From Geomonas subterranea (GTDB lineage: Bacteria > Desulfobacterota > Desulfuromonadia > Geobacterales > Geobacteraceae): a stretch of DNA of 64,000 nt. The stretch lies in assembly GCF_019063845.1 (NCBI RefSeq), contig NZ_CP077683.1, positions 1,302,001-1,366,000 on the forward strand. The letters are read 5' to 3'. The translations under genes and the position numbers were made by a program. The notes beneath the pieces are model-generated. The model saw nothing but the letters and a program-made list of their open reading frames with translations. It did no database searches and was not told the origin of the DNA. Shown here in pieces: positions 10,201 through 18,289 of this stretch; position 1 is the first letter of the stretch; each line of letters begins with the position of its first letter.

Positions 10201-13200
10201 TCGCTCTGCCTGCAGGGAGAGCGGATCCTGCGCTCCGACGCGGCGTACGCCGAGGCCGTGCTGCATCCGTCCCAGCGCGACCGCCTCTTCTTCAACGCCA
10301 AACCCATCGGCAAAAGCGGCAAAATCGGCTTCGTATATCCCGGCTCCGGCAATCATTTCGCCGGCATGGGGATGGAGCTCTCCGCCCGCTGGCCCGAGGT
10401 ATACCGCCGCCAGGATGCGGAGAACCTCTACCTGCGCGAACAGTTCCAGCCGGAGCATTTCTGGAACGGCGCGCCCATCGACAGCGTGCACGAGAACCAT
10501 CTCGCCGTGATCTTCGGGCAGGTGGCGACCGGCTGTGCGGTCACCGACGTGGTGCAGCGTTTCGGCATCAATCCGAGCGCCGTCATCAGCTACAGCCTGG
10601 GCGAATCCGCCGGTCTCTTCGCCACCCGCACCTGGACGGAGCGCGACCTCATGCTGACCCGCATGAAGGCTTCCACTCTGTTCACCCGCGATCTCGCCGG
10701 TGAATGCCGCGCGGCGCGCGAGGCTTGGGGCGAGCCCGAGGGGAAAGAGATCAACTGGAGCATCGGCGTGGTCGACGCCCCGGCCCGCGAGGTGCGCCGC
10801 GCGCTCAAAAAGACCAGCCGGGTCTACCTCCTCATCGTCAACACGCCGGACGAGTGCGTCATCGGCGGCGACGTGAAGTGGGTGAAGCACCTGGTCGCCA
10901 TGCTGGACTGCCGCTTCTTCCCGCTGCAGGGCGTGACCACCGTGCATTGCGAAGTGGCGCGCCAGGTGGCGAACGCCTACCGCGACCTGCACGTATTCAA
11001 CACCACTCCGCCCGCCGGGGTCACCTTCTACAGCGGCGCCGCGGGGAGCGCCTACCAGGTGAACCGCCGCAGCGCGGCCGAATCGATCCTGGCCCAGGCG
11101 GTCGAGGGGATCGATTACCCGAAGGTGATCGAAGCCGCCTACGACGAAGGTATCCGCTACTTCATCGAGATGGGGCCCGGCGCTTCCTGCAGCCGCATGA
11201 TCGGCCGCATCCTCAACAATCGTCCCCACGTGGCCCGTTCCGTCTGCCAGCCGGGCACCGATGCCAACTCCGCGGTGTTGCGCCTGCTGGCCCAGCTTAC
11301 CGCCGAGCGGGTCCCGGTTGACCTGGAGCCGCTCTTTCACGCGGCACCGGAGCTCGTGCAGCCGTCGGTGATCGTCAGCGAGCCGAAGGGGCTTCGCTTC
11401 ACCACCGGTGGCGCTCCGTTCGCCCCGGGCCTCCCCACTGACCGGCAGGAGCCCTCTGCACCCGCGGCCGCGGTTGCGGCAGGTGCCCCGGCTGCGCCCG
11501 TCCAGCCTGCGGCGGCAGCCGTCCGTCCGGTCCAACCCGCTGCCGCCCCCGGTGTCGCGCCGGTAATCCGGTCCGCAGGTATCCCGGTAAGTACGCCGGA
11601 AAAAAATGCGGCAGCTAAAGAAGATATGGCTCAATTCAACAGCGCGCCCCCCGCATTTATGGCACCCAAAGCGAACACCGCGGAGACAGTCGTGGCACCG
11701 TCTCAGGCTCCCCCGGCACCAGGCGCGATCGTGCACGTGCCCGCCCCCGAGGCTGCCGTCCAGCCGCTGCTGCGCGAGTTCGCCCAGGCGCAGCAGGCCC
11801 GCCAGCAGGCCCATGACACCTACCTGCGCGTCGCTAACGACCTGAGCCGCTCCATCGCGGACGCCCTGGCGCTGCAGATCTCCATCCAGCAGCAGATGCT
11901 TGCCGCCGGGGTTCCGGTCGAGCAGGATGTCCTTGGTGGGGCTGCCGCCACCTGCGCAGCCGCCATGTCCGCACCTGCACCTGCCGCGATGACCACTCCC
12001 GTAGAGGCTCCGGTTCCGGCCGCGCCCTACCCCGGGGCGCTCCCGGCGCTCTATGACTACGACATGTGCCTGGAGTTCGCCATCGGCTCGGTGGCGAAGA
12101 TGCTCGGCCCCGCGTTCGCAGAGGCTGACACCTACCCCACCCGGGTGAGGCTGCCGGACGTGCCGTTACAGCTCGTACACCGGATCGTGGCGCTCGAGGG
12201 CGAGCCGAAATCGATGACCAGCGGCCGGGTGGTCACCCAGCACGACGTCCATCCCGGCGCATGGTACCTGGACGGCGGGCGCATCCCGACCTGCATCGCG
12301 GTCGAGGCCGGCCAGGCCGACCTGTTCCTCTCCGGCTACCTCGGTATCGACTTCATCACCAAGGGACTGGCCGTGTACCGGCTCCTGGACGCCGTGGTGA
12401 CCTTCCACCGCGAGCTTCCCGCTCCCGGCGAGACCATCAACTACGACATCCGCATCGAGCGCTTCTTCAGGCAGGGCGAAACCTACCTGTTCCGCTTCCA
12501 TTTCGAGGCCACCGTGAACGGCGAGCCGCTTCTGTCCATGCGCAACGGCTGCGCCGGCTTCTTCTCACAGGAAGAGCTGGATGCCGGCAAGGGGATCGTA
12601 CGCGGCGCCATAGACCTGCGTCCGCGCACCGGCAAGCTCCCGGCGGACTGGAAATACCTGGTTCCCATGCAGCCCGCCTCCTACGACGCGCGGCACCTGG
12701 GCGCCCTGCGCCGCGGGGACCTGGCCGGATGCTTCGGTCCGCTCTTCTCGGGGCTTGAGGTCCAACGCCCGCTCACCATCCCCGGCGGCAGGATGGAACT
12801 GGTGCACCGGGTCATGGAACTGGTCCCCGACGGCGGGCGCTGCGGCCTGGGCTTCATCCGCGCCGAAGCGGACATCCACCCGGACGACTGGTTCATCACC
12901 TGCCACTTCGTGGATGACCGCGTCATGCCCGGCACGCTCATGTACGAGTGCTGCATGCACACGCTGCGCATCTTCCTGCTGCGCCTGGGCTGGGTGGCGG
13001 AGTCCAATGCGGCCGCATGGCAGCCGGTCCCCGGCGTCGCAAGCCAGCTCTGCTGTCGCGGACAGGTCCTGGAAACCACCAAGGTGGTGACCTACGAGGT
13101 GACGGTGCGCGAGCTTGGCTACCGCCCCGAACCGTACGCCATCGTCGACGCCCTGATGTACGCCGACGGCAAGCCCATCGTGGAAATCACCAACATGTCG

Positions 13201-14397
13201 GCCCGCCTGACCGGTACTACCCGTGAAGCGCTGCTTCAGCTGTGGCGGCACAACACCCCGGAGCCGAACAACTTCATCCCTGCGCCGGCGCCGGTGCCCG
13301 CCTACGATCAGAAGCCTGCGCTCTACACGAAGAAGCAGATCCTGGCTTACAGCAACGGCAACCCCTCCGAAGGTTTCGGGGAGCTTTACAAGGTGTTCGA
13401 CAGCGAGAGGAAGATCGCTCGCCTCCCCGGCCCACCGTTCCAGTTCATGGACCGTGTCACCGGCCTCAGGGGTGAGCCGTGGCAGATGGTGCCGGGCGCG
13501 ATGGCCGAGGCCCAGTACGACATCCCGGTGGACGAGTGGTATTTTGCCGCCGACCGCCAGCCGCGCATGCCCTTCGCGGTACTCCTGGAAGCGGCGCTGC
13601 AGCCCTGCGGCTGGCTCGCGGCATACGTCGGCTCCGCCCTCACCAGCCCGACCGACATCTCCTTCCGGAACCTGGGGGGGACGGCAGTCCAGCACCGCCC
13701 GGTCACGCCGCAAAGCGGCACGCTGACCGCTACGGCGACCCTCACCAAGGCCGCCACCAGCGGCGGGATGATCATCCAGGAGTTCGACTTCTCGGTGGCC
13801 GACCGCCACGGCGTGCTGTACGAAGGCGAGACCATGTTCGGTTTCTTCGCCAAGGAGGCGCTGGCCAACCAGGTGGGGATCAGGGAGGCTGTTCCGTACA
13901 TCCCGAGCGCCGAGGAAGCCGGGCGCGGCCGTTCCCTCCCCTACCCCGAGCAGCATCCCTTCCCGGACAAGATGCTGCGGATGATCGACCGGATCGATCT
14001 GTATGTCGCTGACGGCGGCCCGGCCGGGCTGGGCTACCTGAGGGGGACCAAGACGGTAGTCGCCGAGGACTGGTATTTCAAGGCGCACTTCTACCAGGAT
14101 CCGGTCACGCCGGGGTCGCTCGGGCTGGAGTCCTTCCTGCAGTTGATGAAGTTCGCGGCGGTGGAGCGCTGGGGCTGGAGTGAGGGTGATACCGTCGCTG
14201 CCGTTGCCCTGGAGCGCAAGCACCGCTGGCTCTATCGCGGACAGGTGGTGCCGGCCAACAAGGAGGTCACGGTAGTCGCCTGGGTCACCGCTGTGGACGA
14301 CACCAACCGCATCCTGACCGCCGCGGGCTTCCTCTACGTGGACGGCCGGGCGATCTACCAGATGAACGACTTCACCGTGCAGGTGGAGAGAGGCTGA
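7201..14397 (+). CDS. pfaC: PfaC/Pfa3-type synthase, KS-CLF-AT-two double-hotdog dehydratases
   Basis: Second subunit of the PUFA-synthase-like complex, 2398 aa, starting 2 nt after the first gene's stop. Domains: ketosynthase with DAACASS (Cys193, nt 7777) and ECHATGTPVGD; a second KS-like domain in which the active Cys is replaced (FTMSSEESSGL, Glu at nt 9190), the mark of a chain-length factor; an acyltransferase beginning GFVYPGSGNHFAGMGM with active-site SYSLGES (Ser1132, nt 10594), like the AT of PfaB/Pfa3; a Pro/Ala linker; then four FabA-like hotdog folds near residues 1686, 1898, 2113 and 2291. Hotdogs 2 (CHFVDDRVMPG) and 4 (AHFYQDPVTPG) keep the FabA histidine while 1 and 3 lack it, as in double-hotdog PUFA dehydratases. 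No acylglycerol-phosphate acyltransferase domain follows. Likely acts with the upstream KS-AT-ACP-KR-DH protein. Confidence 0.92.
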   Translation: MKQQSPSVAIVGMGGIFPDAPELTTFWENIRNGKSAAREVPAGRWALPADAAFDPEAGKPDHVYSKRGCFIDAVPAPSGLSGLHIDPKLAEGLDPAFHLLLHAGKRAFDSAVTAKLDRSRVGVIIGNLALPSEKSAQLSRALLGRTFEEKLLGHAGTDPIPNPLNRYVAGLPAGFLAAALGLGGGCGTLDAACASSLYAIKLACDELISGRADAMLTGGLSRPDPLYTQMGFAQLRALSRRGICAPFDASGDGLVVGEGAGIFVLKRLEDAIAQGDRIYGVIKGIGLSNDVGGSLLAPMADGQLRAMRAAYAKAGWSPQDVDLIECHATGTPVGDATEVGSLRELWGDASGTGCVIGSVKSNIGHLLTAAGSAALTKVLLAMAEETLPPTANFTKAPENFHLEESPFRVLKGATRWQRRAEGVPRRAAVSAFGFGGINAHLLVEEWLPQGAAAAVAAPPKKGGPVAVVGLDARFGTWQDLKSFQSRVLGGDAGAKTSLPKDWWGAEKSAWFDKEKLKETPFAGYYLDQFAQPTDQFRIPPKELEEMLPQQLLMLQSAAAAMKDAGADRGDNLRAGVFVGIALDLNSTNFAFRWTITEKAEAWARQLGLQLSPEELEQWIAQLRDHAGPPLTANRTMGALGSVVASRVAREFRCGGPSFTMSSEESSGLRALETAVRQLQSDEIDRAIVGAVDLAGDLRAAIGQHLNRPYSGFGSVTPFDQSADGTVIGEGAATVILKRLEDAERDGDRIYAVIGGIGSASGDVMLPGVPAYRHALERAYGEAEVAPASIGLLEAHGSGNAAEDRMEAAALTEFFDEPGPTAHPRRVAVASVKGDIGHTGAASGLASLVRGCLALYQEIIPGARTGERPVAQLSGNGALFLPAGSRYWLRNRSEGARQAGVSVFGVDGSVSHVVLQGYDKVSGRASVEQVAPLGGWDEFLFCITGTNRQELAEGVQQLRETAERKPAPEMALLSRRVCKESSASGAPLAVSLVARSADELASLCLQGERILRSDAAYAEAVLHPSQRDRLFFNAKPIGKSGKIGFVYPGSGNHFAGMGMELSARWPEVYRRQDAENLYLREQFQPEHFWNGAPIDSVHENHLAVIFGQVATGCAVTDVVQRFGINPSAVISYSLGESAGLFATRTWTERDLMLTRMKASTLFTRDLAGECRAAREAWGEPEGKEINWSIGVVDAPAREVRRALKKTSRVYLLIVNTPDECVIGGDVKWVKHLVAMLDCRFFPLQGVTTVHCEVARQVANAYRDLHVFNTTPPAGVTFYSGAAGSAYQVNRRSAAESILAQAVEGIDYPKVIEAAYDEGIRYFIEMGPGASCSRMIGRILNNRPHVARSVCQPGTDANSAVLRLLAQLTAERVPVDLEPLFHAAPELVQPSVIVSEPKGLRFTTGGAPFAPGLPTDRQEPSAPAAAVAAGAPAAPVQPAAAAVRPVQPAAAPGVAPVIRSAGIPVSTPEKNAAAKEDMAQFNSAPPAFMAPKANTAETVVAPSQAPPAPGAIVHVPAPEAAVQPLLREFAQAQQARQQAHDTYLRVANDLSRSIADALALQISIQQQMLAAGVPVEQDVLGGAAATCAAAMSAPAPAAMTTPVEAPVPAAPYPGALPALYDYDMCLEFAIGSVAKMLGPAFAEADTYPTRVRLPDVPLQLVHRIVALEGEPKSMTSGRVVTQHDVHPGAWYLDGGRIPTCIAVEAGQADLFLSGYLGIDFITKGLAVYRLLDAVVTFHRELPAPGETINYDIRIERFFRQGETYLFRFHFEATVNGEPLLSMRNGCAGFFSQEELDAGKGIVRGAIDLRPRTGKLPADWKYLVPMQPASYDARHLGALRRGDLAGCFGPLFSGLEVQRPLTIPGGRMELVHRVMELVPDGGRCGLGFIRAEADIHPDDWFITCHFVDDRVMPGTLMYECCMHTLRIFLLRLGWVAESNAAAWQPVPGVASQLCCRGQVLETTKVVTYEVTVRELGYRPEPYAIVDALMYADGKPIVEITNMSARLTGTTREALLQLWRHNTPEPNNFIPAPAPVPAYDQKPALYTKKQILAYSNGNPSEGFGELYKVFDSERKIARLPGPPFQFMDRVTGLRGEPWQMVPGAMAEAQYDIPVDEWYFAADRQPRMPFAVLLEAALQPCGWLAAYVGSALTSPTDISFRNLGGTAVQHRPVTPQSGTLTATATLTKAATSGGMIIQEFDFSVADRHGVLYEGETMFGFFAKEALANQVGIREAVPYIPSAEEAGRGRSLPYPEQHPFPDKMLRMIDRIDLYVADGGPAGLGYLRGTKTVVAEDWYFKAHFYQDPVTPGSLGLESFLQLMKFAAVERWGWSEGDTVAAVALERKHRWLYRGQVVPANKEVTVVAWVTAVDDTNRILTAAGFLYVDGRAIYQMNDFTVQVERG

Positions 14398-14403
14398 CTC
14401 CCC

Positions 14404-14442
14404 GTTCAATGTTCAATAGTCAATGTTGAATGTTGAATGTTC
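14404..14442. repeat. Iterated AATGTTG/AATGTTC heptamer tract
   Basis: Between the PfaC-type gene and oleA, a run of near-identical 7-mers (TCAATGT and TTGAATG types) reads first in one orientation and then the other around a short centre, giving an AT-rich imperfect palindrome in a GC-rich neighbourhood. No gene is seen between 14398 and 14693. The rest of the gap holds a C/G palindromic element and a T-rich stretch before the oleA ribosome binding site. Confidence 0.6.
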
Positions 14443-14457
14443 CCTCCACTCCACACT

Positions 14458-14574
14458 CCCTCTCCCCCCGGGAGAGGGTTGGGGTGAGGGCGTTACATGG
14501 CGACCATCTCCCTCCGTGGCGCCGCCCTCACCCGCCCTGCGGGCACCCTCTCCCAGAGGGATAGGGGATGGACG
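14458..14574. repeat. Palindromic intergenic element, paired inverted units
   Basis: Left unit at 14458-14490 folds as CCCTCTC...GGGAGAGGG and ends GGGGTGAGGG. The right unit at 14525-14560 is an inverted version (CCCTCACCC ... CCCTCTCCCAGAGGG). The same two-unit design recurs near 37213, 42671, 44318 and 63441 in this window, so this is a dispersed REP/BIME-like element and not a gene-specific terminator. Confidence 0.75.
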
Positions 14575-14693
14575 GTGCAGGGGAAGATGCAGCAGGCGGT
14601 TTGACATCATTTTTTTTCTGTGCCCTCTGCGGACTCCGTGTCCTCAGCGGTCATGCTTTTTAGTTTTTCAGCTTCCGTTTCTTAAGGTGATTG

Positions 14694-15737
14694 ATGAAGT
14701 ATTCCAAGGTATATATCGAGTCTTTCGGTTATGAGCTGGCTCCGGTGGTGGTAACCTCGGACGAGCTCGAGGCGCGGCTGGAGCCGCTTTACAAGTCGCT
14801 GCATTTCACCCCGGGACAGCTGCAGGCGCTGACCGGCATCCGCGAGCGGCGCTGGTGGGAGCCGGGATTCCAGCTCTCCAAGGGTGCCATTGCCGCCGGG
14901 AAGAAGGCGCTGGCAACGGCCGGCATCTCCCCCAATGAGATCGGCGCCCTGCTCTACACCGGCGTCTGCCGCGAACGCTTCGAACCGGCCACCGCCTGCC
15001 GCGTCGCCGCGGGGCTGGGCGTTTCGGGCAACGCCGCTGTCTACGACCTGTCCAACGCCTGCCTCGGCGTTCTGAACGGCATCCTTGAGGTGGCGAACCG
15101 CATCGAACTGGGGCAGATCCGGGCGGGCCTAGTGGTCTCCTGCGAAAGCGCGCGCGACATCAACGACGTCATGATCGCCAAGATGCTGGAGGACCGCAGC
15201 ATGGAGAACTTCGCGAGTTCTCTGGCCACCCTCACCGGCGGCTCGGGCGCGGTCGCGGTGCTCCTTACCGACGGTTCCTTCTCCAAGTCCGGCCGCAGGC
15301 GGCTGCGCGGCGGCATCGCCCAGGCGGCGCCGGAACACCACGGCCTGTGCCTGTGGGGCATCACCCCTGACGGCAAGGGTGGCTACGAGCAGTCCATGAG
15401 CACCGACGCGGTGAGCGTCATGAATTTCGGCGTGGAGCTGGGGCGCCGCACCTGGGAGGAATTCCTCCCCGAGGTGGGATGGAGGGAAACCGACGTGGAT
15501 CGCGTCATCTGCCACCAGGTGGGGAGCGCGCACCAGAGCGCCATCCTGAAAACCCTCGGCATTTCGCTTCAAAAGGATTTCACCAGCTACGAGTTCCTGG
15601 GCAACATGGGGACGGTGTCCCTGCCGCTGACCGCCGCACTCGCCGACGAGCGCGAGGTGCTTTCCGCCGGCGACCGGGTCGCCCTGCTGGGAATCGGGAG
15701 CGGGCTCAACTGCCTGATGCTGGGAGTGGACTGGTGA
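14694..15737 (+). CDS. oleA: OleA, acyl-CoA/ACP head-to-head condensing enzyme
   Basis: Thiolase-fold enzyme of the KAS III type that joins two fatty acyl groups by non-decarboxylative Claisen condensation to a 2-alkyl-3-keto acid, the first step of olefin biosynthesis; 347 aa. Visible catalytic positions: Cys in SNACLGVLNG, His in CHQVGSAHQ, Asn in GNMGTVS, and the FEPATA glutamate that corresponds to the cross-dimer Glu of characterised OleA. ATG at 14694 is preferred over the adjoining TTG because AAGGTG lies a few bases upstream. The gene overlaps oleB by 4 nt. Being next to the PUFA synthases suggests that its substrates are polyunsaturated acyl chains; that is inference from context. 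Confidence 0.93.
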   Translation: MKYSKVYIESFGYELAPVVVTSDELEARLEPLYKSLHFTPGQLQALTGIRERRWWEPGFQLSKGAIAAGKKALATAGISPNEIGALLYTGVCRERFEPATACRVAAGLGVSGNAAVYDLSNACLGVLNGILEVANRIELGQIRAGLVVSCESARDINDVMIAKMLEDRSMENFASSLATLTGGSGAVAVLLTDGSFSKSGRRRLRGGIAQAAPEHHGLCLWGITPDGKGGYEQSMSTDAVSVMNFGVELGRRTWEEFLPEVGWRETDVDRVICHQVGSAHQSAILKTLGISLQKDFTSYEFLGNMGTVSLPLTAALADEREVLSAGDRVALLGIGSGLNCLMLGVDW

Positions 15738-16636
15738 GAGACGCCGTGAAAAAATATTACCCCTTCACCGGCCGCACCCTCGACCTCGACGGCCTCTCCT
15801 ACCATTACCTCGACGAGGGTGCGGGCGCCCCTGTGGTCATGGTGCACGGCAATCCCTCCTGGTCCTTCTATTACCGGAACCTGGTGCTGGCGCTGCGCGG
15901 CAACTACCGCTGCATAGTGCCGGACCACATCGGCTGCGGTTTCTCGGAGAAGCCGGGCGACGACCGCTACGACTACACCCTCTCCCGCCGCATCGACGAC
16001 CTGGAGCGCCTGATCGACTCCCTCGACCTCGACGAGAAGATCACCCTGGTCGTGCACGACTGGGGTGGGATGATCGGCATGGGGTACGCGAGCCGCCACC
16101 CCGAGCGGATCGCCCGCATCGTCGTCCTCAACACCGCCGCGTTCCATCTCCCCAAGGAGAAGACCTTCCCGCTGGGGCTGAAGATCTGCCGCGATACGCT
16201 GCTCGGCACCCTGCTGGTGCGCGGGTTCAACGCCTTCAGTGTCGGCGCCTCCATCGTCGGCTGCAAAAAGAACCCCATGCCGCGGGAGCTCATGCAGGCC
16301 TACCGCGCCCCCTACGATTCGTGGCGGAACCGGATCGCCACGCTGCGCTTCGTGCAGGATATCCCGCTGGGGCCCGGTGATCGCACCTACGACCTGGTGA
16401 GCGATATCGCCGCCGGGTTGGAGCGTTTCCGCGACCTCCCCATGGCCATCTTCTGGGGGGAACTCGACTTCGTGTTCGACACCACCTTCCTGGCTGAATG
16501 GAAGCGGCGCTTCCCGAAGGCACAGGTGAAGAGCTACGCCGACGCCGGGCACTATATCCTCGAAGACATGAAAGACGAGGTGGTGCCGCTCATCGCCCAA
16601 TTCCTGCAGCAGACCGGAACCCGGGAGATCGCCTAA
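15734..16636 (+). CDS. oleB: OleB, beta-lactone decarboxylase (alpha/beta hydrolase)
   Basis: Haloalkane-dehalogenase-like alpha/beta hydrolase, 300 aa. In the Ole pathway it decarboxylates the beta-lactone made by OleC to the final cis-alkene. Nucleophile Asp sits in VVHDWGGMIG and the catalytic His in DAGHYILED; the oxyanion segment HGNPSWSF is typical of the dehalogenase branch. The GTG start at 15734 shares GTGA with the oleA stop, and GGGAG lies 7 nt upstream; a second GTG four codons later is possible. It is followed 3 nt later by oleC. OleB, OleC and OleD are known to form a multienzyme assembly in other bacteria. Confidence 0.92.
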   Translation: MRDAVKKYYPFTGRTLDLDGLSYHYLDEGAGAPVVMVHGNPSWSFYYRNLVLALRGNYRCIVPDHIGCGFSEKPGDDRYDYTLSRRIDDLERLIDSLDLDEKITLVVHDWGGMIGMGYASRHPERIARIVVLNTAAFHLPKEKTFPLGLKICRDTLLGTLLVRGFNAFSVGASIVGCKKNPMPRELMQAYRAPYDSWRNRIATLRFVQDIPLGPGDRTYDLVSDIAAGLERFRDLPMAIFWGELDFVFDTTFLAEWKRRFPKAQVKSYADAGHYILEDMKDEVVPLIAQFLQQTGTREIA

Positions 16637-16639
16637 GAC

Positions 16640-18289
16640 ATGTCCCAGACCGACTTCGTCAACATAGCAGCGCACCTGCCGGAAATGGCCAGGCGCCAGC
16701 CGGAGACCAGGGCGATCATCTTCCCCAAGGGGAAGCGGAGCCTCACCTTCTCCGAACTGAACCGCCTGAGCGACCGGATCGCGCGTGGGCTGATCGCCAA
16801 CGGCATCCGCAGCGGCGTGCGCACGGTGCTCATGGTGACGCCGAGCCCGGAATTCTTCGCCCTCACCTTCGCCCTCTTCAAGATCGGCGCGGTGCCGGTG
16901 CTCATCGACCCGGGGCTGGGAATCAAGAACCTGAAGCAGTGCTTCTCCGAGGCGGAGCCGCACGCCTTCATCGGCATCCCGAAAGCGCACGTCGCGCGCA
17001 AGCTCTTCGGCTGGGGCAAGGAGACCATCCGCACCTGCGTCACGGTGGGGCCGCGCCTGTTCTGGGAGGGGACCACGCTGGCGAAGATCATCGCCGAGCA
17101 GCAGGACGAATCCCCCTTCACCCTTGCCCCTACCCAGAAGGACGACGTCGCCGCCATCCTCTTCACCAGCGGCAGCACCGGGATCCCCAAGGGCGCCATC
17201 TACAGCCACGGCAACTTCTCCGCGCAGGTAAAGGCGCTCAAGGTGGTCTACGGCATCGAGCCGGGTGAGATCGATCTCCCCACCTTCCCGCTTTTCGCGC
17301 TGTTCGCGCCGGCACTCGGCATGACCGCCGTGATCCCGGAAATGGACTTCACCCGTCCCGGCTCGGTCGATCCCCGCAAGATCGTGGGGCCGATCAACGA
17401 GTACGGCGTGACCACCATGTTCGGCTCTCCCGCGCTCATCAACCGGGTGGGACGCTACGGGGTGGAGCACGGCGTGAAGCTGCCGACGCTGCGCCGGGCC
17501 ATCTCGGCAGGCGCGCCGGTCCCGGCCTCGGTGCTGGAGCGATTCACCACCCTCCTGAACCCGGGCGTCCAGGTATTCACCCCATACGGCGCCACCGAGG
17601 CGCTACCGGTCTGCTCCATCGGCAGCACCGAGATCCTGCAGGAGACCCGCAAGATAACCGATTCCGGCGGCGGGGTCTGCGTCGGCCGCCCGGTAGAGGG
17701 GATTCGCCTGGAGATCGTCCAGATCACCGACAACCCGATCTGCGGATGGGAGGATTCGCTGCGTGTCCCCGCCGGCAAGATCGGCGAGATCGTGGTGCAG
17801 GGAGAGCAGGTGACCCGCGGCTACTACAACCGCCCGGAATCCGACCACCTCTCCAAGATCATCGACCCGGCGACGGGCTCCTTCTTCCACCGGATGGGGG
17901 ACCTGGGCGGCATGGACGAAGAAGGGCGCGTCTGGTTCTGCGGCCGCAAGTCGCACCGCGTGGAACCCGAGGCCGGTCCTCTCTACACCATCCCCTGCGA
18001 GGCGGTGTTCAACACCCATCCCGCCGTGTTCCGCTCCGCCCTCGTCGGCGTAGGCGAGCCGGGGGCGCTGACACCCGTGATCTGCATCGAGCTCGAGAAG
18101 AACGTCAAGGCCGACCAGGAGCAGATCCGTACCGAGCTGAAATCGCTGGCGGAGGAGCACATCCACACCCGGGCCATCGAGACATTCCTGTTCCATCCCG
18201 CCTTCCCGGTGGACATCCGCCACAACGCGAAGATCTTCAGGGAAAAGCTGGCGGTATGGGCCGCGGAGAGCCTGAAATGCGCGCGCTAG
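16640..18289 (+). CDS. oleC: OleC, beta-lactone synthetase (AMP-dependent)
   Basis: ANL-superfamily enzyme of 549 aa that uses ATP to close the 2-alkyl-3-hydroxy acid from OleD into a beta-lactone. The adenylation motif FTSGSTGIPKGAIYSHG (near residues 173-190), the YGATEALPV motif and the late GDLGGMDEEGRVWFCGR region are all present. It starts 3 nt after oleB and its last 13 nt overlap oleD. Family assignment is strengthened by the complete oleABCD order; alone it could be read as an ordinary fatty acyl-AMP ligase. Confidence 0.92.
   Translation: MSQTDFVNIAAHLPEMARRQPETRAIIFPKGKRSLTFSELNRLSDRIARGLIANGIRSGVRTVLMVTPSPEFFALTFALFKIGAVPVLIDPGLGIKNLKQCFSEAEPHAFIGIPKAHVARKLFGWGKETIRTCVTVGPRLFWEGTTLAKIIAEQQDESPFTLAPTQKDDVAAILFTSGSTGIPKGAIYSHGNFSAQVKALKVVYGIEPGEIDLPTFPLFALFAPALGMTAVIPEMDFTRPGSVDPRKIVGPINEYGVTTMFGSPALINRVGRYGVEHGVKLPTLRRAISAGAPVPASVLERFTTLLNPGVQVFTPYGATEALPVCSIGSTEILQETRKITDSGGGVCVGRPVEGIRLEIVQITDNPICGWEDSLRVPAGKIGEIVVQGEQVTRGYYNRPESDHLSKIIDPATGSFFHRMGDLGGMDEEGRVWFCGRKSHRVEPEAGPLYTIPCEAVFNTHPAVFRSALVGVGEPGALTPVICIELEKNVKADQEQIRTELKSLAEEHIHTRAIETFLFHPAFPVDIRHNAKIFREKLAVWAAESLKCAR

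Noticed and set aside
14600-14660. Possible tRNA or small RNA in the T-rich stretch before oleA
   Set aside because: No cloverleaf or strong hairpin plus T-tract combination could be drawn.
15734-16636. OleB as a haloalkane dehalogenase
   Set aside because: The motifs alone would allow it, but its place between oleA and oleC makes the OleB role far more likely.
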